58,905 bases of DNA from Deltaproteobacteria bacterium. Its GTDB lineage: Bacteria; Desulfobacterota; Deferrisomatia; Deferrisomatales; BM512. Of the stretch, positions 28,876 through 36,788 are shown piece by piece. The DNA lies in contig PKTT01000021.1 in the NCBI GenBank assembly GCA_002869015.1, positions 31,702 through 90,606 on the forward strand. Direction: 5' to 3'. Every line of letters begins with the position of its first letter. Position 1 is the stretch's first letter. Below the pieces are notes generated by a model. It made no database searches. It was not told where the DNA came from and worked only from the letters and a program-made list of their open reading frames with translations. The position numbers were made by a program, and so were the translations under genes.

Positions 28876-29604
28876 ATGAGAATATTAGCTTTTGTAACGG
28901 CGCTCTTTATAGCGCTTTCAGGGCAGTCAGGCTTTTCTTCCGAGAGAGGAGAGGTCGATTTCGGGGATTTCACCCTCTCGCCCCTTACCCATGCCTCCTT
29001 CGTTCTCTATGCTGCCGGTAAAACCATCTACGTAGACCCGGTGGGTGAGGCCGCGCTTTATTCCAAATACCCGGAGCCCGACCTCATCCTCATCACGCAC
29101 ATCCACGGTGACCACCTTGCCCCAGAGCTTGTCGCCGCCATCAAGAGCGATGAGACGAGAATTATCGGCGCGCCTACGGTGGTTGAGAAGCTGGGCTATG
29201 GCGAAGCAGTATCAAATGGCGAGTCAAAGGAGTTCAGCAATATTTCCATTGAGGCTATCCCCGCCTATAACACGACCCCTGAGCGGGAAAATTTCCATCC
29301 CAAGGGGCGGGACAATGGCTACCTCCTCTCCTACGGTAAAACCCGCTTCTACATATCGGGGGATACAGAGGGAACTCCTGAGATGCTTGCGCTCAAGGAT
29401 ATAGATTATGCTCTGCTCTGCATGAATCTTCCCTACACGATGGATGTCGAGGCTGCCGCCAAGGCTGTGCTCACCTTCAAGCCAAAGGTAGTCATGCCCT
29501 ATCACTATCGCGGCAAGGGTGGAATGAGCGATATATCAAAGTTCAAGGAGCTGGTGGAGAAGGGTGAGGGTATAGAGGCGCGCCTTTACGACTGGTACAA
29601 GTAG
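28876..29604 (+). CDS. Secreted UlaG-like metallo-beta-lactamase-fold hydrolase
   Basis: Metal-dependent hydrolase of the MBL fold (UlaG/UPF0173-like). A signal peptide (about residues 1-21) suggests export. Metal motif HIHGDH at residues 75-80 and further ligands in YISGDTEGTPEM and VVMPYHYRGKGG. The substrate is unknown. It begins nine bases after the YyaL-type gene with AGGAGG upstream, so the two are probably cotranscribed, and converges with trmJ. Confidence 0.85.
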   Translation: MRILAFVTALFIALSGQSGFSSERGEVDFGDFTLSPLTHASFVLYAAGKTIYVDPVGEAALYSKYPEPDLILITHIHGDHLAPELVAAIKSDETRIIGAPTVVEKLGYGEAVSNGESKEFSNISIEAIPAYNTTPERENFHPKGRDNGYLLSYGKTRFYISGDTEGTPEMLALKDIDYALLCMNLPYTMDVEAAAKAVLTFKPKVVMPYHYRGKGGMSDISKFKELVEKGEGIEARLYDWYK

Positions 29605-29616
29605 TCAGGCGCGGGC

Positions 29617-30357
29617 TCATTGCTTTGAGAGCTTGGCCGTGCGCTCCACCTTTGAGAGAAATCCCCTAAGGATTCTGACATCACGCTCGTCGGGGAGCCT
29701 GCGGGAGAAGATGCGGCGCATGGCGTTCATCATCCTCGCCGGGTTCTCCTCCTGTATGAAACCTATGAGGTCCAGTACCTCCTCAAGGTGTGTGTAAAAG
29801 CCCTCAAGCTGGGCGACGGGGGCCACCTTCCTCGTCTCCTCATAGTCGAGGGGTTCCTCGCTGCTTGCTTTGAAGAGCTCCCAGGCGAAGAGGCAGACCG
29901 CCTGTGAAAGGTTGAGGCTTGAGAGGGCGGGGGCGGTCGGTATCCTCACAAGCCAGTGGCACTTCTCCAGGTCTTCATTTGACAGCCCTTTGTCCTCACT
30001 GCCGAAGACCCCCGCCACCGAAGCCCTAGGCACTTCATCAAGCAGCGACTCCATGGCAGGGCCGAGGTCTATTCCGTCGCACCGCTTTTTCCCCAGGCGG
30101 GTGGTGAAGCCCATCGCCAGCTCCACCTCTGCCAAAGCCTCAGAGAGGTCATCCACCACCACGATCCCATCTATTATATGGCTTGCCTGACCCCTTGCCA
30201 TGGGGGCGAGCATCTTGTCCTCCAGGAGCCCCTCGGCGGGCCTCACCAGCATCAGCTTCTCAAGGCCGAAGTTCGCCATCGCGCGGGCCACGGAACCTAC
30301 ATTGCCCCCATATAAAGGGTCGACCAGAACTATCGTAACTTCGCCTTTGAATGCCAT
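29617..30357 (-). CDS. trmJ: tRNA (cytidine/uridine-2'-O-)-methyltransferase TrmJ-like
   Basis: SPOUT enzyme of the TrmJ group, which methylates position 32 of tRNAs. Motifs: VLVDPLYGGNVGSVARAMANFGL (motif 1), GVFGSEDKGLSNEDL (motif 2) and IPTAPALSSLNLSQAVCLFAWEL (motif 3). The C-terminal helical extension (about residues 165-246, with LEGFYTHLEEVLDLIGF and RRIFSRRLPDERDV) is the TrmJ-type tail. 246 residues is typical. Confidence 0.9.
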   Translation of the reverse strand: MAFKGEVTIVLVDPLYGGNVGSVARAMANFGLEKLMLVRPAEGLLEDKMLAPMARGQASHIIDGIVVVDDLSEALAEVELAMGFTTRLGKKRCDGIDLGPAMESLLDEVPRASVAGVFGSEDKGLSNEDLEKCHWLVRIPTAPALSSLNLSQAVCLFAWELFKASSEEPLDYEETRKVAPVAQLEGFYTHLEEVLDLIGFIQEENPARMMNAMRRIFSRRLPDERDVRILRGFLSKVERTAKLSKQ

Positions 30358-30421
30358 TAAATAAACCTCAGGGTAGCCATTAAGGTCAACGGGAAGAAGT
30401 TTAACTTGAGGAGGCGCCGTG

Positions 30422-30511
30422 ATGCAAATACCGGATATCCCAAGGGAAGCAAAGTATGGAAAAATTATTGCGGCGCACTCATTCCAACACTCAGGTACCC
30501 TTGAAAGGTGA
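30422..30511 (+). CDS. Candidate small ORF (29 codons) upstream of the DUF4382 lipoprotein gene
   Basis: A perfect GAGGAGG (30408-30414) lies seven bases before ATG 30422 (GTG 30419 also in frame). The predicted peptide, beginning MQIPDIPREAKYGKIIAAHS, is 29 residues, has no hydrophobic segment and ends 73 bases before the lipoprotein start. It could be a leader peptide, a small protein, or the surviving 5' end of a lost gene. No family is recognised. Confidence 0.35.
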   Translation: MQIPDIPREAKYGKIIAAHSFQHSGTLER

Positions 30512-30584
30512 GAAATTCGAGCTAAAATTTAATGAATATGGCTATTGGTATTTAACTTAAACGAAGGATATAAGGAGTATCTCT

Positions 30585-31580
30585 ATGAAGCTTAAAAGAG
30601 CTAAATATCTCATATATGCTGTTGCCGCATTTATGATGACCATGCCCCTGGCCGGGTGCGGTTCCTCTTCATCCTCTTCGACTGGCACTATCTCCCTCTC
30701 CATCACCGATGCCCCGGTTGACGATGCGATGGAGGTTTACCTTACCTTTACCTCCTTTACCCTCCTTGGCGTTGAAGGCACTGCGGATGCGGGGCCCTAT
30801 GAGATACCGCTTCAATACCAGGGCGTAAACCTGATGGATTATCAGGGTAACGACCACGCGGCGCTAGTCACAGGCCTTGAGGTTCCCGTCGGCAATTATA
30901 AAGTGAGGCTCGATGCGGACCTGACCTTTACCCCCGATAGCCAGATGTCGTGGATATCCTTCGATGCAGCATCCCAGCGCTGCACCGAGGCTCCCGTTGG
31001 TGAAGTAGTCTTCGATGAGGCGAGCGGAACCTGCCGCTTTCCCCTCGTAATCCCCAGCGAAGAAGAGTCGTGGTTCAAACCCAAGGGCGACGTAACCATA
31101 ACCGCAGGTGGGTCGAGCGCCTTTACCATCGAGTTTGACCTCAGGAAAAATGTCGTCGACCCGAGCAATGAGGATGTCGCCTTCAAGCTGAAACCCACCG
31201 GGCTCAGGCTTGTAAATGATACGGTAGTCGGTTCGATTGAAGGCGCTGTAGATACAGCGCTTCTAGAGACAGAGTGCGCGGAGGCAACACCGGTCGTATA
31301 TCTCTATGGTAGGGCTGGAGCCGTCGACGAGTTTATCCCCGACGACATTCACCCGGACAACCTCTCTTACATAACAAGCGTCCCCGTCCTTATGGACTCA
31401 CCAACCACCTATGGATACAAGGTCGGCTTTGTCCTCCCAGGCGAATATGGAGTTGCGCTCCTTTGCGCCGAAGACGACCCCGAGACGGATGAGGATTTGA
31501 CCTTCCTTGCCGCCGTTGACGGAGTCACAGTTATCGCCAATAAGGTTACTTATCAGGATTTGCCGCCGGCAAGTAATTAG
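30585..31580 (+). CDS. DUF4382-containing lipoprotein
   Basis: Lipoprotein signal with lipobox LAGC (Cys about residue 25) followed by a Ser-rich linker. The N-terminal part of the mature protein (about residues 34-200) matches the DUF4382 pattern: ISLSITDAPVDDAMEVYLTFTSFTLL and, later, FDLRKNVVDP. The remainder is beta-rich with an unknown role, and acidic residues are frequent. AGGAG lies upstream of ATG 30585. It ends at a strong bidirectional terminator. Function of DUF4382 is not known; cell-envelope surface display is inferred from the signal. Confidence 0.8.
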   Translation: MKLKRAKYLIYAVAAFMMTMPLAGCGSSSSSSTGTISLSITDAPVDDAMEVYLTFTSFTLLGVEGTADAGPYEIPLQYQGVNLMDYQGNDHAALVTGLEVPVGNYKVRLDADLTFTPDSQMSWISFDAASQRCTEAPVGEVVFDEASGTCRFPLVIPSEEESWFKPKGDVTITAGGSSAFTIEFDLRKNVVDPSNEDVAFKLKPTGLRLVNDTVVGSIEGAVDTALLETECAEATPVVYLYGRAGAVDEFIPDDIHPDNLSYITSVPVLMDSPTTYGYKVGFVLPGEYGVALLCAEDDPETDEDLTFLAAVDGVTVIANKVTYQDLPPASN

Positions 31581-31624
31581 GAGGTCAACTCCAGTAAAGC
31601 GCTACATTTAGCTCCAGCCAGAAA

Positions 31625-31656
31625 TAAAAAAGGGAGGCCATCAGGCCTCCCTTTTT
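31625..31656. terminator. Bidirectional Rho-independent terminator
   Basis: GGGAGGCC (31632-31639) pairs with GGCCTCCC (31644-31651) around the loop ATCA; A-run before and T-run after make it work on both strands, between the convergent DUF4382 and metF genes. Confidence 0.9.
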
Positions 31657-31677
31657 ATATCTCTTTAACGCTTGCTA

Positions 31678-33237
31678 TTAATCTTTCTTCTCAGGGGGCA
31701 TGATGCCGAGCCGCTTCGCGGAGTGGTCGCGTCCCATGAAGAAGTTGAGCCATGAGGCTGTCCACCTGAGGTCGAAGTCGATCGGGGGTACCTGGTAGTC
31801 CCCAAGTACGTCCTCGGCGCCATGGCTCTTGAGGCGGTCGTAGGCGCGCACATAGATGCACTTCTTCTTGTTCTCGTAGACTTCGCACCAGCCGTTGTAG
31901 GAGCCGCCGCAGGGGCCGTTACGCTGGTTCTTAACGCACTGGCTCATGGGGCAGAGGTAGGCGAGATCGAAGAGGGCGCAGTCGCCGCAGTGCATGCACT
32001 CGTTGGTCATGACCTTCATGAAGTGCTCGACGCGGGTGAAGAAGTGCTCCATGCCGGAGCCGTCTATGGCGCGGGAGATTGCGCGCATGGGGCCGAAGAG
32101 GAAGCCCTTTTTCTCAAACATCGAATGGTGGAGCACCTTAAATGTCTTGTAGCCGAGGCCCGCTGAGGGCTTGTCGGAGCGGTCGGTGGGGGTTGTGGTG
32201 TTGAGGCCGGTAGCCTCATCCTTCTCAAAGTAGTACCAGCCGTTTGGCTGCGAGAAGTCGAACTCTTTTACGAACTCGTCAACCTTGGGCAGTAGCTCCT
32301 CGCCCATCTGGATGATAACTTCGACATCGTCATACTTCATGCCGTGGCCGCCGATGTGAACGCCAGCGAAGCCCTGTGTCTTCATGAAGGCGTACATCTT
32401 TGCGGCGCGCTCAAGGCGTTTGCCCTTACCCTTATCCTCTGCCTCCGCTTCCTTAGCGATGACATCGACAAGCTCGTTGGTGACGACGCAGCCGGGCAGC
32501 CCGTTTCTGTTCATCAGCCTCGCGGCGCCAAGGGGGAGGAGGTAGATGTTGCCGACGATCGGCACGTTGCCGTAGCCGAGGGTCTCCATCATCATCTTCG
32601 CTTCCTGAATCTTGCGGAAGTCGTAGCCGAGCTGGGTGACGATGAACTGCGCGCCGGCGTCGAGCTTCTTCTTGAGCTTGTAGTACTGGCCCATCTGCTC
32701 CGATTCGACAGCCTTGAAGGGGCTGACCGCAGCGCCGGCGAAGAAGTGAGTGGGCTTCAATGTGGCGGTGCCCTTGAAGGTCGGCACCACGAGCCCCTGG
32801 TTCATCTCGGTGATGAGCGAGAGCAGCTGCGCGGGGTCAAGGTCAAAGACGGGCTTGGAGCGGCCGCGAAAGCCCGAGTAGGTGTAGTCGCCGGTCATTA
32901 CGAGCAGATTGCGAACGTTCTCGCGCTCCATGCCGTAGAGGAGGCTCTCAAGCTGGTTGCGGTTCTTGTCCTTACAGGTGAAGTGGACAAGGGGCTCGAT
33001 CCCCATCTTGATAATCTCCGCGCCGAGCATCTCGGAGGAGATAGCGGGGTTGCCGCCGGGGTTGTCGGTGATGGTGAGGGCATGCACCTTGCCGCCCTTC
33101 ACCGCCTCCTCGGCTGATGAGAAGACTACCTCCTGCGCGACCTCGAATGAGCCGCGGCCCGGGACCAACTCCCAGGTGATGCTGAAGGTGTCTTTGTCGA
33201 GAAGCGATTCCTGGAATTTGCTGTAAAATTCAGTCAC
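31678..33237 (-). CDS. metF: Methylenetetrahydrofolate reductase fused to MetV-like cysteine-rich C-terminal domain
   Basis: Residues about 15-330 form the MTHFR TIM barrel (ITDNPGGNPAISSEML, VHFTCKDKNRNQLES, LLVMTGDY, FIVTQLGYDF, VGNIYLLP). Residues about 400-470 carry the MTHFR_C/MetV-type zinc domain with many Cys: ECMHCGDC, CPMSQCVKNQRNGPCGG and WCEVYENKKKC. In acetogens these two parts are separate MetF and MetV proteins of an NADH- or ferredoxin-linked reductase; here they are one chain of 519 residues. Start is GTG 33237 with GGAGG upstream. A strong promoter lies 55-85 bases upstream. The NAD(P)H, ferredoxin or other donor cannot be read from the sequence. Confidence 0.9.
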   Translation of the reverse strand: MTEFYSKFQESLLDKDTFSITWELVPGRGSFEVAQEVVFSSAEEAVKGGKVHALTITDNPGGNPAISSEMLGAEIIKMGIEPLVHFTCKDKNRNQLESLLYGMERENVRNLLVMTGDYTYSGFRGRSKPVFDLDPAQLLSLITEMNQGLVVPTFKGTATLKPTHFFAGAAVSPFKAVESEQMGQYYKLKKKLDAGAQFIVTQLGYDFRKIQEAKMMMETLGYGNVPIVGNIYLLPLGAARLMNRNGLPGCVVTNELVDVIAKEAEAEDKGKGKRLERAAKMYAFMKTQGFAGVHIGGHGMKYDDVEVIIQMGEELLPKVDEFVKEFDFSQPNGWYYFEKDEATGLNTTTPTDRSDKPSAGLGYKTFKVLHHSMFEKKGFLFGPMRAISRAIDGSGMEHFFTRVEHFMKVMTNECMHCGDCALFDLAYLCPMSQCVKNQRNGPCGGSYNGWCEVYENKKKCIYVRAYDRLKSHGAEDVLGDYQVPPIDFDLRWTASWLNFFMGRDHSAKRLGIMPPEKKD

Positions 33238-33291
33238 TTTAAACCTCCACCCAATTCATACGTGGAATATAGGGAAACGGAAACAAGGCGG

Positions 33292-33321
33292 ATTATAGGG
33301 GGCGGCGGAGCGTCAAGTCAA
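33292..33321 (-). promoter_or_regulatory. Sigma-70-type promoter of the metF fusion gene
   Basis: On the minus strand, TTGACT (33321-33316) and a perfect TATAAT (33297-33292) are 18 bases apart. The start of transcription would be near 33285, giving a leader of about 48 bases. No SAM riboswitch-like fold was seen in that leader. Confidence 0.75.
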
Positions 33322-33350
33322 TCCTTCATGTGGGTTTTCATCCTTGATTT

Positions 33351-33359
33351 TGCTACTAT
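33351..33359 (+). promoter_or_regulatory. Extended -10 promoter candidate for the hydrolase gene
   Basis: TGC followed by TACTAT forms a TGNTANNAT extended -10 about 65 bases before ATG 33424; no clear -35. It is divergent to the metF promoter. Confidence 0.35.
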
Positions 33360-33423
33360 TTCCCGCGATGGGCAGCATCGCTGGGCCGACGCGCCCCAAT
33401 AGCCGATAAAAAAGGGTTTAAAA

Positions 33424-34062
33424 ATGAAAAAGTTAGATTGGGTTAGTTCAGATTTTCACACCGGAGAGCTCCTAATAGAGGGAGAAATAGCCCTCCCTGA
33501 GGGAGCGCCCAAAGGGCCGCCAATACTCCTCTTGCATCCTCACCCGCAGCGCGGCGGCGATATGCACAACCCGCTACTTATGGTGGTTGCGGGCGCGCTC
33601 TTGGAGCTGGGCCGTCCGATGATGCGCTTTAATTTCCGAGGCACTGGGAGAAGCGCGGGGGTTTATGACGGTGAGAACGAGTTTGAGGAGGTAAAGAGCG
33701 CCATCGACCATTTGATGGAGCGTTACCCCGACCTTGGTGGGGTGACCATAGTGGGCTACAGCTTCGGCGGCTGGATGGGGCTAAAGGCTTCCGTTGGCGA
33801 GGAGCGGGTCAGCTCCTTTGTCTATATCGCACCGCCCTTCGCGATTTTTGAGCCGGTTGTGGGAGTGGGAGAGATTCCGCTGCTAATCGTGCACGGCGAG
33901 AGTGATGATTTCGCTTCCCCGGAGGGGCTTGAGAGGTGGAGAAACGCTCTCCCTAAAAGCGCCGAATGGAGAGGTATTCCCAACTGCGACCACTTCTTTG
34001 CGGGCCATGCTAGAGAGACCGCAGGCATCGTGCTAGAATATTTATCAAAACATGGCTCCTAA
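33424..34062 (+). CDS. Alpha/beta hydrolase (COG2945-type dienelactone hydrolase-like)
   Basis: Cytoplasmic alpha/beta hydrolase of about 212 residues. HPHPQRGGDMHNPL near residue 38 and MRFNFRGTGRSAG are the hallmarks of the COG2945 group; the catalytic Ser is in GYSFGG (near residue 118), the Asp in HGESDDFASP and the His in CDHFFAGH. The substrate is unknown. Located 187 bases from the divergent metF gene. Confidence 0.88.
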   Translation: MKKLDWVSSDFHTGELLIEGEIALPEGAPKGPPILLLHPHPQRGGDMHNPLLMVVAGALLELGRPMMRFNFRGTGRSAGVYDGENEFEEVKSAIDHLMERYPDLGGVTIVGYSFGGWMGLKASVGEERVSSFVYIAPPFAIFEPVVGVGEIPLLIVHGESDDFASPEGLERWRNALPKSAEWRGIPNCDHFFAGHARETAGIVLEYLSKHGS

Positions 34063-34106
34063 TCACAGCAGATATGTCTCAATACCTATTCAAAACCGTT
34101 ATGGTT

Positions 34107-34115
34107 TGGTATAGT
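34107..34115 (+). promoter_or_regulatory. Extended -10 promoter with overlapping inverted repeat
   Basis: TGG followed by TATAGT is an extended -10, 25 bases before the start of the MshEN protein. The small inverted repeat AAACC (34093-34097) / GGTTT (34103-34107) overlaps its upstream edge. Confidence 0.45.
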
Positions 34116-34139
34116 TATTGATGATATTGGAGAGTCGTT

Positions 34140-34835
34140 ATGGCGTATGTGGAGAAAAGTATGGCGACCAAGAAAAAACTTGGCGAGGTGTTGGTAGAAG
34201 CTGGAATTATCAACGATATGCAGCTTTCCGTCGCGCTTCAGAGTCAGAAGACGTGGGGGGGCAAGCTCGCCTCCACCCTTGTCAGGATGGGCTTTGCCAG
34301 AGAGGATGAGCTTCTCTCTATACTCTCCAAGCAGATGGGCTTTCCGGCTGTTGATTTTTCAACGGTTAAAATCTCTCCCAAGACTGTGCGGGCCCTGCCG
34401 GTAAGGCTTGCAGAAAAATACAACGTCTTTCCCGTCGCCATCCGTGAAGCACATGGTAAGAAGCAGCTGGTCCTGGTGATGAGCGACCCCACCAATATTG
34501 AGGTTATTGGAGAGATAGAATTCCAGACGGGCTACTCCGTATATCCCGCCGTTTCAACCGAGTCGGCGATAGTCCACGCCATCGAATTCTACTACCACGG
34601 CAACAAGCAGAGCCCCGGCACCGCGCGCCCAACCTCGGTGAAATTATCGGAGGTCACCAAAGAGGATGAGATGGTGATCATCGAGCGCGAGGATGCCGCC
34701 TACGACATATCCTCGCCCCTCGATAGCCTCAAGGCTGAGGAGGTCCTCAGGATTATGGTGAAGATTCTGATGAAGAAGGGCTTCATTACCAAGACCGATA
34801 TAACAGCAGAGCTTAGAAAAAAGAAGCGCAGCTAA
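34140..34835 (+). CDS. Stand-alone MshEN (GspE/PilB N-terminal) domain protein
   Basis: 231 residues, no ATPase domain. The N-terminal part has two tandem 24-residue MshEN motifs (about 13-36, KLGEVLVEAGIINDMQLSVA, and 42-65, KLASTLVRMGFAREDELLSI), the pattern that binds c-di-GMP in MshE/PilB-type ATPases. A GspE-II-like alpha/beta part follows (about 75-155, LPVRLAEKYNVFPVAI, VLVMSDPTN, GYSVYPAVSTES). The C-terminus has a helical stretch with EVLRIMVKILMKKGFI. c-di-GMP binding is inference from the motif. GGAG precedes ATG 34140. No type II secretion or type IV pilus genes are adjacent. Confidence 0.8.
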   Translation: MAYVEKSMATKKKLGEVLVEAGIINDMQLSVALQSQKTWGGKLASTLVRMGFAREDELLSILSKQMGFPAVDFSTVKISPKTVRALPVRLAEKYNVFPVAIREAHGKKQLVLVMSDPTNIEVIGEIEFQTGYSVYPAVSTESAIVHAIEFYYHGNKQSPGTARPTSVKLSEVTKEDEMVIIEREDAAYDISSPLDSLKAEEVLRIMVKILMKKGFITKTDITAELRKKKRS

Positions 34836-34888
34836 GGCCGCGATAACCCTATCTGCGCTACATCCAACCCCTCCCATTCGGAGGCCAA

Positions 34889-35851
34889 GTGTCGGAAAAT
34901 CTCCTTGAAATTAGAGACCTCTCCATAGCTTTTCCCGCAGCGGATGGCGAAGCGCTGGGGGTCCGCGCCCTTTCCCTTGAGGTGCGTGAAGGGGAGGCGC
35001 TTGCGGTGGTTGGTGAGTCAGGGTGCGGCAAAACCCTGACCGCCCTGGCGCCGCTCGCGCTTGTTCCGAAACCGGGGCGCTTAGCGGGCGGTGAGGTTCT
35101 CTATGGGGGCCGCCGGGTGTCGGAGCTTGAGGGGGCGGAGCTCAGGCGCTTTCGCGGGCGCGAGGTGGCTATGGTCTTTCAGGAGCCGATGACCAGCCTT
35201 AACCCTACATTCTCGGTCGGCTACCAATTGGGCGAGGCGGTGGACCCTGAGGGCAAATTGCCAAAAAGGGTGAGAGCTGAACGCTCCGTAGCTCTCCTCA
35301 GGGAGGTCGGGGTGCCGGAGCCGGAGAAGAGGTTGGGGGTATATCCACACCAACTCTCGGGGGGGCTTAGGCAGCGGGTGATGATCGCCGCCGCCCTGGC
35401 TGGAGAGCCTCGCCTCTTAATCGCCGACGAGCCGACCACCGCCCTCGATGTAACCGTCGAAGCGCAGATAATGGACCTCCTTGAAAAGCTTCGCCGTGAG
35501 CGAGGCATGGCGCTGATGCTTATTACTCACGACCTTGGTGTGGTTGCCCAATACGCCGAAAGAGTCGTTGTCATGTATGGCGGAATGGTCGTTGAGGAGG
35601 CTTCGGTAAAGGAGATATTCAATGCGCCGCTGCATCCCTATACGGAGGGGCTCCTCGGCTCTTTGCCGAAGCGGGGGAGGGCGCTAAGGCCCATCCCCGG
35701 CAACGTCCCCTCGCTCGGTAACTTTCCCTCCGGCTGCCCCTTTCGGGGCCGCTGCTCCCGTGAGGTGGAGCGCTGCGCTCAGGGGTTGCCGGAGCTTGCC
35801 GCCGCCAAGAACCGTAAAGTGCGCTGCATAAGGGTTGGCGAAGATGGTTGA
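34889..35851 (+). CDS. dppD: Oligopeptide/dipeptide ABC transporter ATP-binding protein, DppD/OppD type
   Basis: ATPase of a peptide/nickel ABC importer. Walker A GESGCGKT near residue 42, Q-loop VFQEPMTSLNPTF, signature LSGGLRQRV, Walker B LLIADEPTTALDVTVEAQI, and the C-terminal peptide-transporter extension with PLHPYTEGLLGSLPK and GCPFRGRCSRE carrying its Cys cluster. GTG 34889 has GGAGG five bases upstream. The matching permease genes are not here but at 52786-54548; no substrate-binding protein is in the window. Confidence 0.9.
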   Translation: MSENLLEIRDLSIAFPAADGEALGVRALSLEVREGEALAVVGESGCGKTLTALAPLALVPKPGRLAGGEVLYGGRRVSELEGAELRRFRGREVAMVFQEPMTSLNPTFSVGYQLGEAVDPEGKLPKRVRAERSVALLREVGVPEPEKRLGVYPHQLSGGLRQRVMIAAALAGEPRLLIADEPTTALDVTVEAQIMDLLEKLRRERGMALMLITHDLGVVAQYAERVVVMYGGMVVEEASVKEIFNAPLHPYTEGLLGSLPKRGRALRPIPGNVPSLGNFPSGCPFRGRCSREVERCAQGLPELAAAKNRKVRCIRVGEDG

Positions 35852-36785
35852 AGCTCTCTCGGTCGAGAAACGCTACAGGGTAGGCAAGGGTGAGTTGTGG
35901 GCGCTGGACTCTGTCGACCTCTCCTTAGAGCGGGGTAAAACGCTCGCGCTGGTAGGAGAGTCCGGGTGCGGCAAATCCACCCTTGCGCGACTATTCTCCC
36001 TCCTTGAAGAGCCGACCGGAGGAAAAATTCTCTTTGAAGGGCGTGAACTGAACAAATTATCTCGCCCAGAGCTGGCGCGCTTCCGGCGCTCGGTGCAGAT
36101 GATCTTTCAGGACCCCTACTCCTCTCTCAACCCTAGAATGAGGGTAGGGGAGATTATCGGGGAGCCCCTAGACATACATAAGCTTGCGGCGGGCAATAAG
36201 CGCGGCGAGAGGATAGCAGAGCTTCTGGACCTTGTCGGGCTGCCAAAAGAAGCGGCGATGCGCTACCCACGAGAGTTCTCCGGTGGACAGCGCCAGAGAA
36301 TATCCATCGCCCGCGCCCTTGCAGTAGAGCCGGAGGTGATCATTGCAGACGAGCCACTCTCCGCCCTCGACGTATCGGTGCAGGCGCAGATAATAACCCT
36401 CCTCAAAAAATTGCAGGAGGAGAGGGGGCTTACATACCTCTTCATTAGTCACGACCTCAGGGTCGTGGAGTACCTGGCCGATGAGGTGGCGGTTATGTAC
36501 CTGGGCGAGCTAGTCGAGAGAGCGGGTGGCGAGGATCTTTTTAGTGCCCCCCTCCACCCGTACACCAGCGCGCTGATTGCCTCATCGGCAAAGCCTGACC
36601 CCGGTGAGCCCCGCGGTGATGGGGGCGTGCGGGGCGAAGCGCCAAGTCCCCTTGAGCGCCCGGAGGGCTGCTTTTTTCATCCCAGATGTCCAAAAGCGTT
36701 CGATACGTGTTACCATGTAAGACCTGAGCCGTTGACACTCGCTGGGGGCCGAATGGTCCGCTGCCATCTTTACTCGCAGGGTTGA
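35844..36785 (+). CDS. dppF: Oligopeptide/dipeptide ABC transporter ATP-binding protein, DppF/OppF type
   Basis: Partner ATPase of the upstream gene. Walker A GESGCGKST, Q-loop IFQDPYSSLNPRM, signature FSGGQRQRI, Walker B VIIADEPLSALDVSVQAQI, and the C-terminal part with PLHPYTSALIAS and CFFHPRCPKAFDTCY. ATG 35844 overlaps the dppD stop by eight bases; a TTG at 35835 is less likely. Together the two genes form the heterodimeric ATPase of a DppBCDF-type importer. Confidence 0.9.
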   Translation: MVEALSVEKRYRVGKGELWALDSVDLSLERGKTLALVGESGCGKSTLARLFSLLEEPTGGKILFEGRELNKLSRPELARFRRSVQMIFQDPYSSLNPRMRVGEIIGEPLDIHKLAAGNKRGERIAELLDLVGLPKEAAMRYPREFSGGQRQRISIARALAVEPEVIIADEPLSALDVSVQAQIITLLKKLQEERGLTYLFISHDLRVVEYLADEVAVMYLGELVERAGGEDLFSAPLHPYTSALIASSAKPDPGEPRGDGGVRGEAPSPLERPEGCFFHPRCPKAFDTCYHVRPEPLTLAGGRMVRCHLYSQG

Positions 36786-36788
36786 ATC

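Noticed and set aside
30546-30554. TGG-TATTTA as promoter of the DUF4382 gene
   Set aside because: The hexamer matches TATAAT at only three positions and lacks the last T; too weak to list.
32344-33117. Plus-strand open frame of 257 codons inside metF
   Set aside because: It is a low-complexity Leu/Glu/Gly/Val-rich mirror of the metF coding strand, with no ribosome binding site or family signature.
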